Shown here piece by piece: positions 16,484 to 26,972 of a stretch of 64,000 nt of DNA. A model generated the notes under the pieces. The model had not been told where the DNA came from and ran no database searches. It saw nothing but the letters and a program-made list of their open reading frames with translations. Source of the stretch: Desulfocurvibacter africanus subsp. africanus DSM 2603 (GTDB taxonomy: Bacteria > Desulfobacterota > Desulfovibrionia > Desulfovibrionales > Desulfovibrionaceae); the NCBI RefSeq assembly GCF_000422545.1, contig NZ_AULZ01000016.1:1-64000 (forward strand). The letters are read 5' to 3'. Position numbers and translations under genes: made by a program. Every line of letters begins with the position of its first letter. Position 1 is the first letter of the stretch.

Positions 16484-19306
16484 TTCGTCCGTCTCGTCCG
16501 TCGGAAATAAGCGTGCTAGCATTCGATCCAGTTCGTTCGAATCCACGGGCTTGGCCAGATAGTCATCCATGCCTTCGGCCATGAGCCGTTCACGATCGCC
16601 CTGCAAGGTATAGGCGGTCAGGGCGATGATGGGCGTGGCCGGATCGACGCCCGCTGGCGGATTGGAACGGATGATGCGCGTGGCTTCCACACCGTCCATG
16701 ACCGGCATGCGCGCGTCCATGAAAATCAGGTCGTAACGTTCGGACTTGAGGCGCTGCACAGCCTCCAGGCCGTTGCCCGCGATGGTGACGCTATGTCCCC
16801 TGTCTTCGAGAAGAGTCGAGACGAAGAACTGATTGATCTCATTGTCTTCGGCCAGCAAGATTTTCAGCGGCCGCACCCGGACGGCGGATTTCGTCTCGCA
16901 TGGAGCCAAGCTTTCCTGAACGGCCTGCGCGGAAGCGACCTGCTGCCCGAAAGGCAGGCTGACGTGGAATGTGCTGCCGACACCGACCTCGCTCTCCAGC
17001 CATATGCGTCCGCCCATCATCTCCACGAGCCGCCGACAGATGGACAGGCCCAGCCCCGTACCCACCTGCTCGGCCGAATCGTCCAGCTTAGCGAAGTTCT
17101 CGAAGATCGTGGGGAACTTGTCCTTCTCGATGCCGATGCCGGTATCGCTGACCGAAAACAGCAGCCGGATATCGCCCTGTTCGACGGTCTGTCCCTCTCC
17201 CGACTCGACCAGCAACAGCACGCCTCCCTGCCGGGTGAACTTGAGGGCATTGCCCACGAGGTTGACGAGAATCTGTCGTAGTCGCCCGGCATCGCCCAGC
17301 AGGTACTTGGGGATGCGCTCATCCAGGCGGCACTCCAGCAAGAGCCCCTTCTGGTCCGCCAGCACGGACATGGATTCGGCGAGCAAACGCACCTCGGCCC
17401 GCAAGTCGAAGCCGTATCGTTCGATGCGCAGCTCCCCAGCCTCGATCCTGGACAGATCGAGGATGTCGTTGATGAGGCCCAGCAGATGATTGCCCGATTC
17501 GCGCGCAAGGTGCAGGAAGTGCCTGGTCCGCTCCTCAAGGGTGGCTGATTCGGCCAGTTCGGCCATGCCCAGCATTCCGTTCAGAGGCGTGCGGATCTCG
17601 TGGCTCATGTGCGCCAGGAACTCGCTCTTGGCCCTGCTGGCTTCCTCGGCAATCTCCTTGGCTTGGCGCAACTCGTGCTCCAGCGCTTTGAGCGCGGTCA
17701 CATCGCGGGCCATCACCAGGGCGCTCTCGACCTCCCCATCGGAGGAGAACTCCGGGATGATGAAGGTGCTTAAATGGGCCACACCCAAGCGGGTGAGGTA
17801 GGAGCAGTCGAAACTCCTGCGCTCGCCCGTGGCGAAGGCCTCATCCAGAGCCTTGCGGTATGGGACCAGGTAGTCCGCACGTTCTGGCAGGAAGGGCTCG
17901 GAAATATGCGTATTGATATACTCTGCGGCGGACCTTCCCGTGTACTTTTCCCAGGCATGATTGATGTACGTGCGGCAGTACTGCCGGTTCACGCGCACGA
18001 TCAGGTCCGGAACGTTCTCGACAAGCGTGCGGATTTCGTTGCGGCTTACGCGCAAAGCCTCCATGGTTTCGCAGAGTTCCGTGATGTCCTGGAATACGCC
18101 CACGGCCCCGGTAGGGCGATCCTGCTCGTCGCGAATGGGCGCGGTGTTGCACAGGATCTCGCGACGAGCGCCATTAGGTTGGACGAACGACATCCTGACC
18201 CTTTCACTGATCTCGCCATGCAGGGCCGAACGCTCTAGGGGCAGTTCATCCTTTGGCCAGGGCCTGCCGTCGGGACGTAGAATAGTGAAATCCTCAATCT
18301 CCCAGACAGTCCTGCCTATCGGATAGGGCTCGCCGCGGATGTTATCGGCCGCGGGATTCGCCATGGTCAGCCGTCCGAAGGGATCCGTGACCAGTATGCC
18401 CCCGGGCGCGCTCTTAAACACGGCCTGCAGCAGGGCCCGCTCGGCTTTGAGCGCGGCCAGGAGTTCCTCGCGCTGCTGCTCCAGCGCATGCTTGTGGGTC
18501 ATGTCCTTGAACGTGGCCACGGCCCCGAGCAGGGTTCCCTCGGCGTTCCTGATGGGCGCGGCGCTCAGGCAAATCAACTTGCCGCCGCATCCCCTGCGAA
18601 TTACCAGCCGCTCGTAGTGCACCGTCTCGCCCTGCAGGGCACGGAAAACTGGGCGCTGGTCATCGGGCAGGACATGGCCATCCGGCGTCTCCAGGCGCAG
18701 CAGAGCCCAGCGATCGCGCATGCTCATGCACCTCTCTTCGAGCGAGCGGTCAAGGATGGCTTCGCCGGCCCGGTTCATGTAGCGCAATTCGCCGCCCGGC
18801 CCGTAAACGCCGACTCCGTCGACCATGGAGGCCAGAATGGTTGACACCTCGCTCGCCAGGGCCTCGGCCTGCTCTTTGGCCAGCCTGTGCGAGCGCTCAA
18901 GGCGCTTTTCCCTGGTGATGTTCCGGGCGAAGCCAAGCACGGCCGCGCCATGCCTCTGCGCATCCCGTTGCAGGGCATAGCGGAACTGGAGGATCACCTC
19001 GCCCTGCAGCGTGTACAGGGTCACTTCGTCCAGAAAGCCCCGGCCCGTGGCGATGACCTCCAGCACGGCCTGATGAATGCGCTCGGAATCATCCTCGGGG
19101 AAGCCGATTTCCTGTGGCGTAAGGCCAAGAGTCATTTCGGGCCGCAGGCCGGTCAGCCCTTCGATGGCGGGATTGGCGAAAAGGATGCGCCCCTCCGCGC
19201 TGAAGCGCATGACGAGGTCAGGCGAGCTCTCGATCATGTCTCGGTAGCTTGCCAATCGATCGATTTCCGCGCGGAGACGTTCATTTTCCCTGGCGAGATC
19301 GGCCAA
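16481..19306 (-). CDS. Hybrid sensor histidine kinase / response regulator with multiple PAS domains
   Basis: 941 residues, no transmembrane segment, so cytoplasmic. About four PAS segments fill residues 1-540 (for example [20 protein letters not shown] and [20 protein letters not shown]). His569 in [15 protein letters not shown] is the phosphorylated histidine. The ATPase domain has N-box VGNALKFT and glycine motifs DTGIGI and [10 protein letters not shown]-terminal receiver has Asp864 ([10 protein letters not shown]). No partner regulator is adjacent. The stop codon lies at the edge of a MITE-like repeat, so the last residues may have been altered by that insertion. Its signal is unknown; it lies between the tungstate and molybdate transport genes. 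Confidence 0.92.
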   Translation of the reverse strand: MADLARENERLRAEIDRLASYRDMIESSPDLVMRFSAEGRILFANPAIEGLTGLRPEMTLGLTPQEIGFPEDDSERIHQAVLEVIATGRGFLDEVTLYTLQGEVILQFRYALQRDAQRHGAAVLGFARNITREKRLERSHRLAKEQAEALASEVSTILASMVDGVGVYGPGGELRYMNRAGEAILDRSLEERCMSMRDRWALLRLETPDGHVLPDDQRPVFRALQGETVHYERLVIRRGCGGKLICLSAAPIRNAEGTLLGAVATFKDMTHKHALEQQREELLAALKAERALLQAVFKSAPGGILVTDPFGRLTMANPAADNIRGEPYPIGRTVWEIEDFTILRPDGRPWPKDELPLERSALHGEISERVRMSFVQPNGARREILCNTAPIRDEQDRPTGAVGVFQDITELCETMEALRVSRNEIRTLVENVPDLIVRVNRQYCRTYINHAWEKYTGRSAAEYINTHISEPFLPERADYLVPYRKALDEAFATGERRSFDCSYLTRLGVAHLSTFIIPEFSSDGEVESALVMARDVTALKALEHELRQAKEIAEEASRAKSEFLAHMSHEIRTPLNGMLGMAELAESATLEERTRHFLHLARESGNHLLGLINDILDLSRIEAGELRIERYGFDLRAEVRLLAESMSVLADQKGLLLECRLDERIPKYLLGDAGRLRQILVNLVGNALKFTRQGGVLLLVESGEGQTVEQGDIRLLFSVSDTGIGIEKDKFPTIFENFAKLDDSAEQVGTGLGLSICRRLVEMMGGRIWLESEVGVGSTFHVSLPFGQQVASAQAVQESLAPCETKSAVRVRPLKILLAEDNEINQFFVSTLLEDRGHSVTIAGNGLEAVQRLKSERYDLIFMDARMPVMDGVEATRIIRSNPPAGVDPATPIIALTAYTLQGDRERLMAEGMDDYLAKPVDSNELDRMLARLFPTDETDE

Positions 19307-19955
19307 GCGGTCATCCTCTGCTTATTTGATATTCAACTCGGAAAAACAACCTATCCTATCGCACGCGTGCCTTGCATCATGTTCATTGATACGTCTCTAA
19401 ATATGCATATGCTCTTGCCAACCACCGCGCAATAGATCGCTATTTCCCCTAAGCATCATGCACGCTTGGCCGCACTTCAATGATTTTTGCACCATGACCA
19501 AGGTTTGGTGTGAAAGATCGTATTTCAGGCACAATTTGAAAGTCATCAGCACGTCTGAATCAATCATAGCTGACATCCAGACGACCGATAACTGGCTCGG
19601 TGGCCTTAATCAGCCCTGATAACAAGAAATCAAGCGACATCCATCACCTGGATACACATCCCCAACATCCAATGCATGCATTGGCAGGCATGGACACCGT
19701 CACGATTCATATTCAATTCGTGATCAATCTAACTTTTGATTGAATTAATATTCAGAAGCATGATAAATTATTTATCTATACAATGTGACAAAAGGGTACT
19801 TGCTTAAGCATTCATTTTTGAAGCATGCAGTTACATTATAGTAGCCAATATGGAATGACAGGATTGATTCTCTGCCTCTTCAACAGCCATTTCCCCTTTG
19901 GCATTCCTGTTGCTGCTAAGGGTTCCAGCCTTGGTTCGTCAGCCAGGAGAAGTGC
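19307..19955. other. AT-rich intergenic region upstream of modBAC
   Basis: 649 bp without a gene, unusually AT-rich at 19720-19860 compared with its surroundings. A small inverted repeat TCAATC/GATTGA lies near 19725-19745. It must hold the modBAC and kinase promoters. No ModE-type palindrome was recognised with confidence. Confidence 0.5.
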
Positions 19956-20624
19956 ATGAGCATTGACGCCTTCCTGTCCCCCCTGCTGCTCACCTTGCGC
20001 GTGGCCGGGCTGGCCACCGCCGCCGCACTGCTCATGGGCGTGGCCTGCGCCTATGTCCTGGCGCGCTACCGCTTTCCGGGCCGCGACTGGCTGGACGCCG
20101 TGCTGACCCTGCCCTTGGTGCTGCCGCCAACGGTGCTGGGCTACTACCTCATCGTGCTCATCGGCCGTCGCGGCCTGCTGGGCAAATGGCTGTACGACAA
20201 TTTCGGCTTGAACCTCATGTTCACCTGGCAGGGCGCGGTCATAGCCGCATCCGTGGTCGCCTTCCCCCTCGTGTTCAAATCCGCCCGAGCCGCTTTGGAG
20301 GGCGTAAGCGCAAACCTGGAGAACGCCGCGCGCACCCTGGGCGCGAGCGAACTGGAGGTTTTCCTGCGCGTGTCGCTGCCGCTGGCACTGCGCGGCATCA
20401 TGGCCGGAACCATGTTGGCCTTGGCCAGGGCCATGGGAGAGTTCGGGGCCACACTTATGGTCGCCGGCAACCTGCCCGGCAGGACCCAGACCTTGTCACT
20501 GGCTGTATACAGCGCCACGCAGGCAGGCCAAGACGACCTGGCCAACGTCCTGGTGGTTACCATCTCCATCGTCTGCGCTCTTATCCTCGTGATCACAAGC
20601 AAACTCGTGAAGCCCAAGGCATAA
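19956..20624 (+). CDS. modB: Molybdate ABC transporter permease ModB
   Basis: 222 residues, five or so hydrophobic helices. The cytoplasmic loop LENAARTLGASELEVFLRVSLPLA is the EAA motif of ABC permeases that contacts the ATPase. GEFGATLMVAGNLPGRTQTL is characteristic of ModB. An AGGAGA precedes the ATG. It heads the operon, 30 bp before modA; the order B-A-C differs from the common A-B-C. Confidence 0.93.
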   Translation: MSIDAFLSPLLLTLRVAGLATAAALLMGVACAYVLARYRFPGRDWLDAVLTLPLVLPPTVLGYYLIVLIGRRGLLGKWLYDNFGLNLMFTWQGAVIAASVVAFPLVFKSARAALEGVSANLENAARTLGASELEVFLRVSLPLALRGIMAGTMLALARAMGEFGATLMVAGNLPGRTQTLSLAVYSATQAGQDDLANVLVVTISIVCALILVITSKLVKPKA

Positions 20625-20654
20625 GCCGTTCCGTTCATAAATAAGGAGAACGCC

Positions 20655-21401
20655 ATGAAACGCCTGATTCTGTCCTGTTTCCTCGCCCTGACCATGGTGA
20701 TCCCGGCGCGAGCCGCGGAGTTGACCGTTTCAGCCGCGGCCAGCCTTACCGACGCCTTCAACGAAATCAAACCATTGTTCGAGGCCGCGCACCACGGCAA
20801 CACGCTGGTCATGAACTTCGCAGCCTCCGGGCCACTCTACAAGCAGATCGAACAGGGAGCGCCCGTGGACGTGTTCGCCTCGGCCAACCAGAAATGGATG
20901 AATGAAGCCGAAAAGAAAGGCTTTGTTGCAGCCGGCACGCGCAAGGACTTCGCTGCCAATGCCCTGGTGCTGGCCGTGCCAGCCGACAACCCGGCCAAGA
21001 TCCGGTCCACCGCCGACCTGGAGAAGAAGGGTGTCCAGCGCATCGCCCTGGGCACGCCCGAGACCGTGCCCGCCGGCCAGTACGCCAAGCAGGCCCTGGT
21101 CAAGGCCGGCAAGTGGGATGCCCTTGCGCCCAAGTTCATCTATGGCGAGTCCGTGCGCCAGGTGCTCGATTACTTGGCTCGCGACGAGGTGGACGCCGGT
21201 TTCGTCTACGCCACCGATGCGGCCAAAGAACGGGAAAAGGTCTATGTCTTGTCCGAGATCGAACTGGAACAGCCGGTGACTTATCCCATAGCTGTCATGG
21301 CCGACTCGACGCATAAGGATCTTGCCTTGTCCTTTCTGGACTTCCTGGGCAGCGACGAAGGTCGGGCCATCCTGTCCAAATGGGGCTTCAAGAAGCCGTA
21401 A
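20655..21401 (+). CDS. modA: Molybdate-binding periplasmic protein ModA
   Basis: 248 residues with a signal peptide cut after ARAAE. The mature N-terminus LTVSAAASLTDAFNEI and NFAASGPLYKQIEQGAPVDV are the oxyanion-binding segments of ModA. It captures molybdate (and usually tungstate) for ModBC. Confidence 0.95.
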   Translation: MKRLILSCFLALTMVIPARAAELTVSAAASLTDAFNEIKPLFEAAHHGNTLVMNFAASGPLYKQIEQGAPVDVFASANQKWMNEAEKKGFVAAGTRKDFAANALVLAVPADNPAKIRSTADLEKKGVQRIALGTPETVPAGQYAKQALVKAGKWDALAPKFIYGESVRQVLDYLARDEVDAGFVYATDAAKEREKVYVLSEIELEQPVTYPIAVMADSTHKDLALSFLDFLGSDEGRAILSKWGFKKP

Positions 21402-21434
21402 ATTCCGGCGGCTCGGCCATGCCGTAGGTGCAGC

Positions 21435-22163
21435 ATGTTGTTTCACATCGATATAGAGAAACGGCTCTCGAACCAGTCCCGCCAGTTCACACTGCAAAGC
21501 CGTATCACGACCCACGGCGAGCGGCTGGCCCTGTTCGGTCCCTCGGGCTCGGGCAAGTCGCTGACGCTCTTGGCTCTGGCCGGGCTGCTGCGACCGGACC
21601 GGGGGCGCATCGCCATGGGCGAACGCGTGCTGTTCGACTCGGAACAAGGCTTGTTCGTGCCGCCCAGTCAGCGCAGGGTCGGCTTCGTATTCCAGGACTA
21701 CGCCCTGTTTCCACACCTGACCGTGCGCCAGAACGCGGCCTTCGGCTTGCGGAGGCTCTTCCGCAGGCTCACGGCAGCGCAATCCAAACGCGTGGACGAT
21801 GTTCTGGAGTTGTTCGGCCTGGCCGAATTGGCGGGCTGCCTGCCCGGGGAGATCTCGGGCGGCCAGCGTCAGCGCGTAGCCCTGGCCAGGGCCGTGGCTC
21901 CCAGCCCAGAACTGCTGTTGTTGGACGAGCCGTTCTCTGCCCTGGACCAGCCACTGCGGGTGCGCGTGCGTCGCGAGACGCGCCGGCTGCTGGACATGCT
22001 GAACATCCCCGCCGTGCTCGTGACCCATGATCCCGAGGACGTGCAGGCTCTGGCCGATATCGTGGTCGTCTACCGCGAGGGCCGGGTCGTTCGCGTGGCC
22101 GAAGCCGAGAATTCCGGTGCGAGCGGCCCGGGTGTGTGGCTGGATAGCTTCGAGGCGATATAG
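21435..22163 (+). CDS. modC: Molybdate ABC transporter ATP-binding protein ModC (short form)
   Basis: 242 residues. Walker A is FGPSGSGKSLT, the Q-loop is VFQDYALFPHL, the signature is EISGGQRQRVALARA, and Walker B is LLLLDEPFSALD, followed by the switch VLVTHDPEDV. The C-terminal TOBE/Mop domain of E. coli ModC is absent, so this copy lacks the molybdate-sensing part. It starts 33 bp after modA. A terminator hairpin follows at 22265. Confidence 0.92.
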   Translation: MLFHIDIEKRLSNQSRQFTLQSRITTHGERLALFGPSGSGKSLTLLALAGLLRPDRGRIAMGERVLFDSEQGLFVPPSQRRVGFVFQDYALFPHLTVRQNAAFGLRRLFRRLTAAQSKRVDDVLELFGLAELAGCLPGEISGGQRQRVALARAVAPSPELLLLDEPFSALDQPLRVRVRRETRRLLDMLNIPAVLVTHDPEDVQALADIVVVYREGRVVRVAEAENSGASGPGVWLDSFEAI

Positions 22164-22264
22164 CCACGCTGTTTCGATTCGCGCGAGGTGTCGCTTGCCT
22201 AGTTCAGGACAAAAAACACACGGACTTGCGACGCAAGCGATCAGCATGCGGAAATGATTTGAAG

Positions 22265-22298
22265 GAGCCGGGAAGGACAATCCCTTCCCGGCTCTTAT
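22265..22298 (+). terminator. Probable terminator of modBAC
   Basis: 12-bp perfect stem (22265-22276 with 22283-22294), loop of six, then a short T-poor tail. It lies 102 bp after modC. Confidence 0.6.
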
Positions 22299-22307
22299 GC
22301 AACAGGC

Positions 22308-22434
22308 TAGGGCAGATTGCTTTTAAGACGCCCGCTACGGCGTTTACGGCGCAAGTGAATTGCGCCTACGCCTACGCGGCGACAAGCCATGCCGACGCAT
22401 GGCTTGCAGAGCATTTTCAAAAGCAAATGCTCTA
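22308..22434 (+). repeat. MITE-like palindromic element, type 1, copy 2
   Basis: 127 bp bounded by TA. Its first internal stem reads GGCGCAA with TTGCGCC, where copy 1 has GGCGGAA with TTCCGCC, a compensated base-pair change. The second stem AAGCCATGC/GCATGGCTT is identical to copy 1. Confidence 0.8.
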
Positions 22435-22441
22435 ATAACAG

Positions 22442-22469
22442 GAAAGGCCCGCCTTGCGGCGGGCCTTTC
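22442..22469 (-). terminator. Terminator of glnN
   Basis: 12-bp perfect stem (22442-22453 with 22458-22469), four-base loop, arms beginning GAAA and ending TTTC; 21 bp past the glnN stop. Confidence 0.75.
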
Positions 22470-22490
22470 GACGTAAGCAGGGCTTGGGGT

Positions 22491-24638
22491 CTACTTGATG
22501 AACAGCATTTCCATGTAGCTGGGCAGGGGCCACAGATCGTCGGCCACCAGACCTTCCAGATCGTCGGCCACGGCGCGGACATCGTTCATGGCCGGCAGCA
22601 CGACGCCGCAGAGGTGCTTGGCCTCTTCCAGGATGTCGGGCAGATGCATGGCCATGGCCTTCTCCAGCCTTGCTACGGCATCGAGCAGAGCAGCGGCCTT
22701 GTCCTTGACCGGCTTTTCCAGGGCCGAGCCAGTGCCGGCAAGGTCCTTCTGATACTGCAGGGCGGCCGGGTAGATGGTCGTCTTGGCCATCTTGACCACC
22801 AGGTTGGCCTCGGACATCACGGTCCGGCAGTAGTACTCGACGTAGATGTCCTGGCGGGAGCGCAGCTCACGCTCGGAGAAGATGCCGTACTTGGTGAACA
22901 GATCGAGAGTCTCAGGCGTGGTCAGCGCGGGCAGAGCCTCGGGCGTGCAGCGCAGGTTGGGCAGGCCGCGCTTCTCGGCTTCCTTGTGCCAAGCCTCGGA
23001 GTAACCGTCGCCGTTGAAGATGATGGCGTCGTGCTTCTGCATGATCTCCTGCAGCACTTCCTGCACGGCCTTGCTCAGCTTCTTCATGTCGCCGCCGGTC
23101 TTCTTCTCCAACTCGGTGGCGATGAAGTCCAGGGACTCGGTCATCATGGCGTTCAGGGCCACCTGCGGACCAGCCACGGACATGGAGGAGCCCACGGCGC
23201 GGAACTCGAAGCGGTTGCCCGTGAAGGCGAAGGGGCTGGTGCGGTTGCGGTCGCCTGGATCCATGGGCAGCGGCGGAAGGGTGTCCACGCCGATGTTCAT
23301 GACGCTCTTGGCCTTGGACGACTTGGCGCCGCCGTTCTTGATCTGGGTGAAGACATCGGTGAGCATCTCGCCCAGGTACATGGACATGATGGCCGGGGGC
23401 GCCTCGTTGGCGCCGAGGCGGTGATCGTTGCTCGCGCTGGCCACGGTGGAGCGCAGCACGGCTCCGTACTTGTGCACGGCGCGGATGGCCGCGGCGCAAA
23501 AGACCAGGAACTGCATGTTCTCGTGCGGCGTATCGCCCGGATCGAACAAGGAACCGAGCTCGGAGTTGCCGATGGAGTAGTTCAGGTGCTTGCCCGAGCC
23601 GTTGATGCCGGCGAAGGGCTTCTCGTGCAGCAGGCAGGCCAGGCCATAGCGTTTGGCCACGCGGCGCAGGGTGTGCATGACCAAGTGGTTATGGTCCGTG
23701 GCCATGTTGCCTTCCTCGAAGAGGGGCGCGATCTCGTATTGGGAAGGCGCGACTTCGTTATGGCGCGTCTTCACCGGTATGCCCATCTTGTAGAGGTCTT
23801 CCTCGACTTCCATCATGCAATTCAGCACGCGGCGCGGGATGGCTCCGAAATACTGGTCCTCGAACTCCTGACCCTTGGGCGGCTTGCAGCCGAACAGGCT
23901 GCGACCGGCGATGAACAGGTCGGGCCGGGCAAAGAAGAAGTTGCGGTCGATAAGGAAATACTCCTGCTCGATGCCGGCGAAGCAGGTCACGCGATCCTTG
24001 GGCTCCTTGCCGAAGAGCTTGAGCACGCGCCTGGCCTGCTTGTCCAGGGCCTGCAGCGAGCGCAGCAGCGGGGTTTTCTTGTCCAGGGCCTCGCCGGTCC
24101 AGGACAGGAAAGCCGTGGGAATGCACAGGGTCGTGCCATTGGGGCTCTCCATGATGTAGGCCGGAGAGGTCACGTCCCAAGCGGTGTAGCCGCGAGCCTC
24201 GAAGGTCGAGCGCAGACCGCCCGAAGGGAAGGACGAAGCGTCGGGCTCGCCCTGAATGAGCTGCTTGCCCTCGAACTCGGCCATGGCGCCACCCTTGCCG
24301 TCGGGGACGAGGAAGGAGTCATGCTTCTCGGCGGTCAGGCCGGTCAGCGGGTAGAATACGTGCGTGTAGTGGGTGGCGCCCTTGGAGATGGCCCAATCCT
24401 TCATGGCCGTGGCCACGGCGTCGGCAACGGTGGGATCGAGCTTCGCTCCCGTCTTGATGGTTTTCTTCAGCGACTTGAAGATGGCCTTCGGGAGCCGTTC
24501 CTGCATGACCGATTCGCTGAAGACGTTTGCCCCGTAGAGCTTCTCGAGCTTGAGCCCTTCGACAGGCTTGCCGGGCTTCTCGGCCTTGTACTTGGTAATG
24601 GCCGCGATGGCTTTCACGCGGGCCTGGGATCCGCTCAT
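22491..24638 (-). CDS. glnN: Glutamine synthetase type III
   Basis: 715 residues, the large GSIII class. Recognisable motifs are [20 protein letters not shown], the ATP/glutamate-site [28 protein letters not shown] and [14 protein letters not shown]. It makes glutamine from glutamate and ammonia with ATP. The start ATG follows AAGGAGAG. Carrying both a type III and a type I enzyme back to back is uncommon and implies different conditions of use. A terminator follows 21 bp past the stop. Confidence 0.95.
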   Translation of the reverse strand: MSGSQARVKAIAAITKYKAEKPGKPVEGLKLEKLYGANVFSESVMQERLPKAIFKSLKKTIKTGAKLDPTVADAVATAMKDWAISKGATHYTHVFYPLTGLTAEKHDSFLVPDGKGGAMAEFEGKQLIQGEPDASSFPSGGLRSTFEARGYTAWDVTSPAYIMESPNGTTLCIPTAFLSWTGEALDKKTPLLRSLQALDKQARRVLKLFGKEPKDRVTCFAGIEQEYFLIDRNFFFARPDLFIAGRSLFGCKPPKGQEFEDQYFGAIPRRVLNCMMEVEEDLYKMGIPVKTRHNEVAPSQYEIAPLFEEGNMATDHNHLVMHTLRRVAKRYGLACLLHEKPFAGINGSGKHLNYSIGNSELGSLFDPGDTPHENMQFLVFCAAAIRAVHKYGAVLRSTVASASNDHRLGANEAPPAIMSMYLGEMLTDVFTQIKNGGAKSSKAKSVMNIGVDTLPPLPMDPGDRNRTSPFAFTGNRFEFRAVGSSMSVAGPQVALNAMMTESLDFIATELEKKTGGDMKKLSKAVQEVLQEIMQKHDAIIFNGDGYSEAWHKEAEKRGLPNLRCTPEALPALTTPETLDLFTKYGIFSERELRSRQDIYVEYYCRTVMSEANLVVKMAKTTIYPAALQYQKDLAGTGSALEKPVKDKAAALLDAVARLEKAMAMHLPDILEEAKHLCGVVLPAMNDVRAVADDLEGLVADDLWPLPSYMEMLFIK

Positions 24639-25442
24639 GCCTCGTCTCTCCTTACGCGATGTGGTGGAACCTGGCCGGCATGACGGGCACTACGCTCCGT
24701 TCCGGCTCTCGGGCCTTCTATGGTTTTACAATTATCCGCCTGGTTCCAAATTTCGGAACCACAGCCAACTCCCAGAGGAGTTGCATCTCTATATCATGTT
24801 CCGCGCCAATAATTATTAAACCAAATTTATCAACAGTTTATAGAAAGACAGCTAGGCTTTGACTTATGGATTCTTGCAAAAATGAACAAGGTTTTCAAAA
24901 TAATAATCACAATTTTGCAAATCATGAATTGGCTATAAAAGCGCCTTCCAAGCTTGGAATATGGGTCAAGCCCATCCTCTTCCAGTAGCGGGCATCGTGC
25001 TTGGATGTGGCCTCTTTTGGCCCTTATTCAAGAACTTTTCAAGGCTTAAACGTGAGTTTATTCAATTCAGCAGGCCTGGTAAGCGGCAGTGTGTCCAAAT
25101 CACAAATATCGCATTCCTCGGATATGCGCTGAATGAGCCAAGCAGAATCCTACTATATCCAATTCATCCGAAAGGATTTCATGGCTTGTTGGGCTTGATA
25201 GGGCATTGATTCACAAAATAGTTAAAAGACCGTATGCCCATCTTGAATTGAAACCTTTGCAGGCTAAAAGCCTTTGAAAACCTTGGAAAGTAGGCTATGA
25301 AATCGATATTTGGGACTCCTTGGCTCCAGAGTCCCAACATGTACTGCCCGAGCCAGGTGATGACCATTGATGAACACAAAGGGGCGGCCGCCAAGCCTGA
25401 AAAATGGCCATATCCCGCAACAGGTTTCCAGGAGGACAGCAT
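24639..25442. other. AT-rich control region between glnN and glnA
   Basis: 804 bp without a convincing gene, AT-rich at 24780-24950. Three inverted repeats stand out: TGGTTCC/GGAACCA (24741-24761), a perfect 14-bp palindrome centred on AGCT (24946-24959), and TTGGGACTC/GAGTCCCAA (25310-25318 with 25329-25337). The first two share the half-site TTCCAA. These are candidate operators for nitrogen control of the two divergent synthetase genes. Confidence 0.55.
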
Positions 25443-26786
25443 ATGGAGATGCCAGTATTCAACTGCAAGAACGCCGACGATGTGCTCAAGGCGGTCAAAG
25501 ACTACAAGATCAGCTTTATCCATTTTTGGTTCATCGACATATTGGGCACTCTCAAAAGCTTCCAGATCACCCCCAACGAACTGGAGGCCGCCTTCGAGGA
25601 GGGCATGGGCTTCGACGGCTCCTCCATCCTCGGCTTCACACGCATCGAGGAGTCGGACATGGTGGCCTTCCCTGACCCGAGCACATTTCAGCTCGCAGCC
25701 TGGCGGCCAAGCGACCGGCCTGTGGCGCGCATGTTCTGCGATATAAAAAACCCCGACGGCACGCCCTTTGCCGGCGATCCGCGCCACGTACTCAAGACCC
25801 AGTTGGAGAAGGCCGCGGCCAAGGGCTACACCATGTACGTCGGTCCGGAGCTCGAATTCTTCATCTTCGCCAGCCCCACGGACCCGACCATCATGGACGT
25901 GGGCGGCTACTTCGACGCCCCGCCGCTCGACCTTGGCAACGATATCCGTCGCGACATCATCTTCAACTTGGATCGCATGGGCATCGCCGTGGAATACAGC
26001 CACCACGAAGTCGCGCCCTCGCAGCACGAAATCGACCTGCGCTATCAGGAAGCACTCAGGATGGCCGACATCGCCGTGACCTACAAGGTCATCGTCAAGG
26101 AGACGGCCCGCAAGCACGGCGTATACGCGACCTTCATGCCCAAGCCCCTGTTCGGCGAGAACGGCTCGGGCATGCACGTGCACCAATCACTGTTCAAGAA
26201 CGGCCGCAACGCCTTCTTCGACGCCGGCGAGTCTCATAACTTGTCCAAGGAATGCAAGAGCTACATCGCCGGCCTGCTGCGGCACGCGCCCGAGTTCGTG
26301 GCCATCACCAATCCGCTGGTCAACTCCTACAAGCGGCTGGTGCCGGGCTACGAAGCGCCAGTGTACATCGCCTGGGCCAACCGCAACCGCTCGGCGCTCA
26401 TCCGCGTGCCCATGTACAAGCCCGGCAAGGAGGCCGCCACGCGCATCGAACTGCGCTGCCCGGACCCCACCTGCAACCCGTATCTGGCCTTTGCGGTCAT
26501 GCTCGGCTGCGGCCTCAAGGGCATCGATGAGGGCTACGAACTGAGCACACCCGTGGAGGACAACATCTTCAAGATGACCGAGGATGAGATGCTCAAGCGC
26601 GGCATATCGGCCGTGCCCGGCTCGCTCAACGAGGCCGTGGCTAATCTGGAGAAGTCCGCGGTGCTGAAGGAAATCCTCGGCGAGCACATGCACCGCGAGT
26701 ACGTAAAGGCCAAGAAAGCCGAATGGGACGAATTCCGCATGCACGTCTCGGCCTACGAAATCGAGAAATATTTGCCCACGACGTAG
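25443..26786 (+). CDS. glnA: Glutamine synthetase type I (GSI-alpha like)
   Basis: 447 residues. Motifs: the N-terminal MGFDGSSILGFTRIEESDM, the metal-site EVAPSQHEIDL, the ATP-site GENGSGMHVHQSL and NRNRSALIRVP. The adenylylation-site region reads EDNIFKMTEDEM, with Phe rather than Tyr, so control by adenylylation is unlikely. ATG 25443 has GGAGG 7 bases upstream; the frame is open further upstream but lacks homology. A terminator follows directly. Confidence 0.96.
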   Translation: MEMPVFNCKNADDVLKAVKDYKISFIHFWFIDILGTLKSFQITPNELEAAFEEGMGFDGSSILGFTRIEESDMVAFPDPSTFQLAAWRPSDRPVARMFCDIKNPDGTPFAGDPRHVLKTQLEKAAAKGYTMYVGPELEFFIFASPTDPTIMDVGGYFDAPPLDLGNDIRRDIIFNLDRMGIAVEYSHHEVAPSQHEIDLRYQEALRMADIAVTYKVIVKETARKHGVYATFMPKPLFGENGSGMHVHQSLFKNGRNAFFDAGESHNLSKECKSYIAGLLRHAPEFVAITNPLVNSYKRLVPGYEAPVYIAWANRNRSALIRVPMYKPGKEAATRIELRCPDPTCNPYLAFAVMLGCGLKGIDEGYELSTPVEDNIFKMTEDEMLKRGISAVPGSLNEAVANLEKSAVLKEILGEHMHREYVKAKKAEWDEFRMHVSAYEIEKYLPTT

Positions 26787-26810
26787 AGCCGATTCATTTT
26801 TCCAAAAGGC

Positions 26811-26843
26811 AAAGCCTCCGGGAAGATTCCGGGGGCTTTTTTT
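26811..26843 (+). terminator. Terminator of glnA
   Basis: Hairpin 26811-26821 with 26829-26839 (one bulge-like mismatch), followed by a run of seven T. The next 120 bp, to the LysR pseudogene, contain a fragment resembling a MITE end (26857-26875) and no gene. Confidence 0.9.
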
Positions 26844-26972
26844 GCGCCAAAGTCGTTCGCAAATGAAATGTGGGCCCCAGAGCGTCCCCTTAACGGGAAT
26901 AGCCCTCGATAGCTGGGCTCGGGGAAGGCGGCGCCTTTTCCGGCTCTTGTGCAAAACTCCTGACGGTGGCCC

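Noticed and set aside
22389-24683. A 764-codon open frame on the plus strand
   Set aside because: Antisense shadow of glutamine synthetase III; no domain is recognisable.
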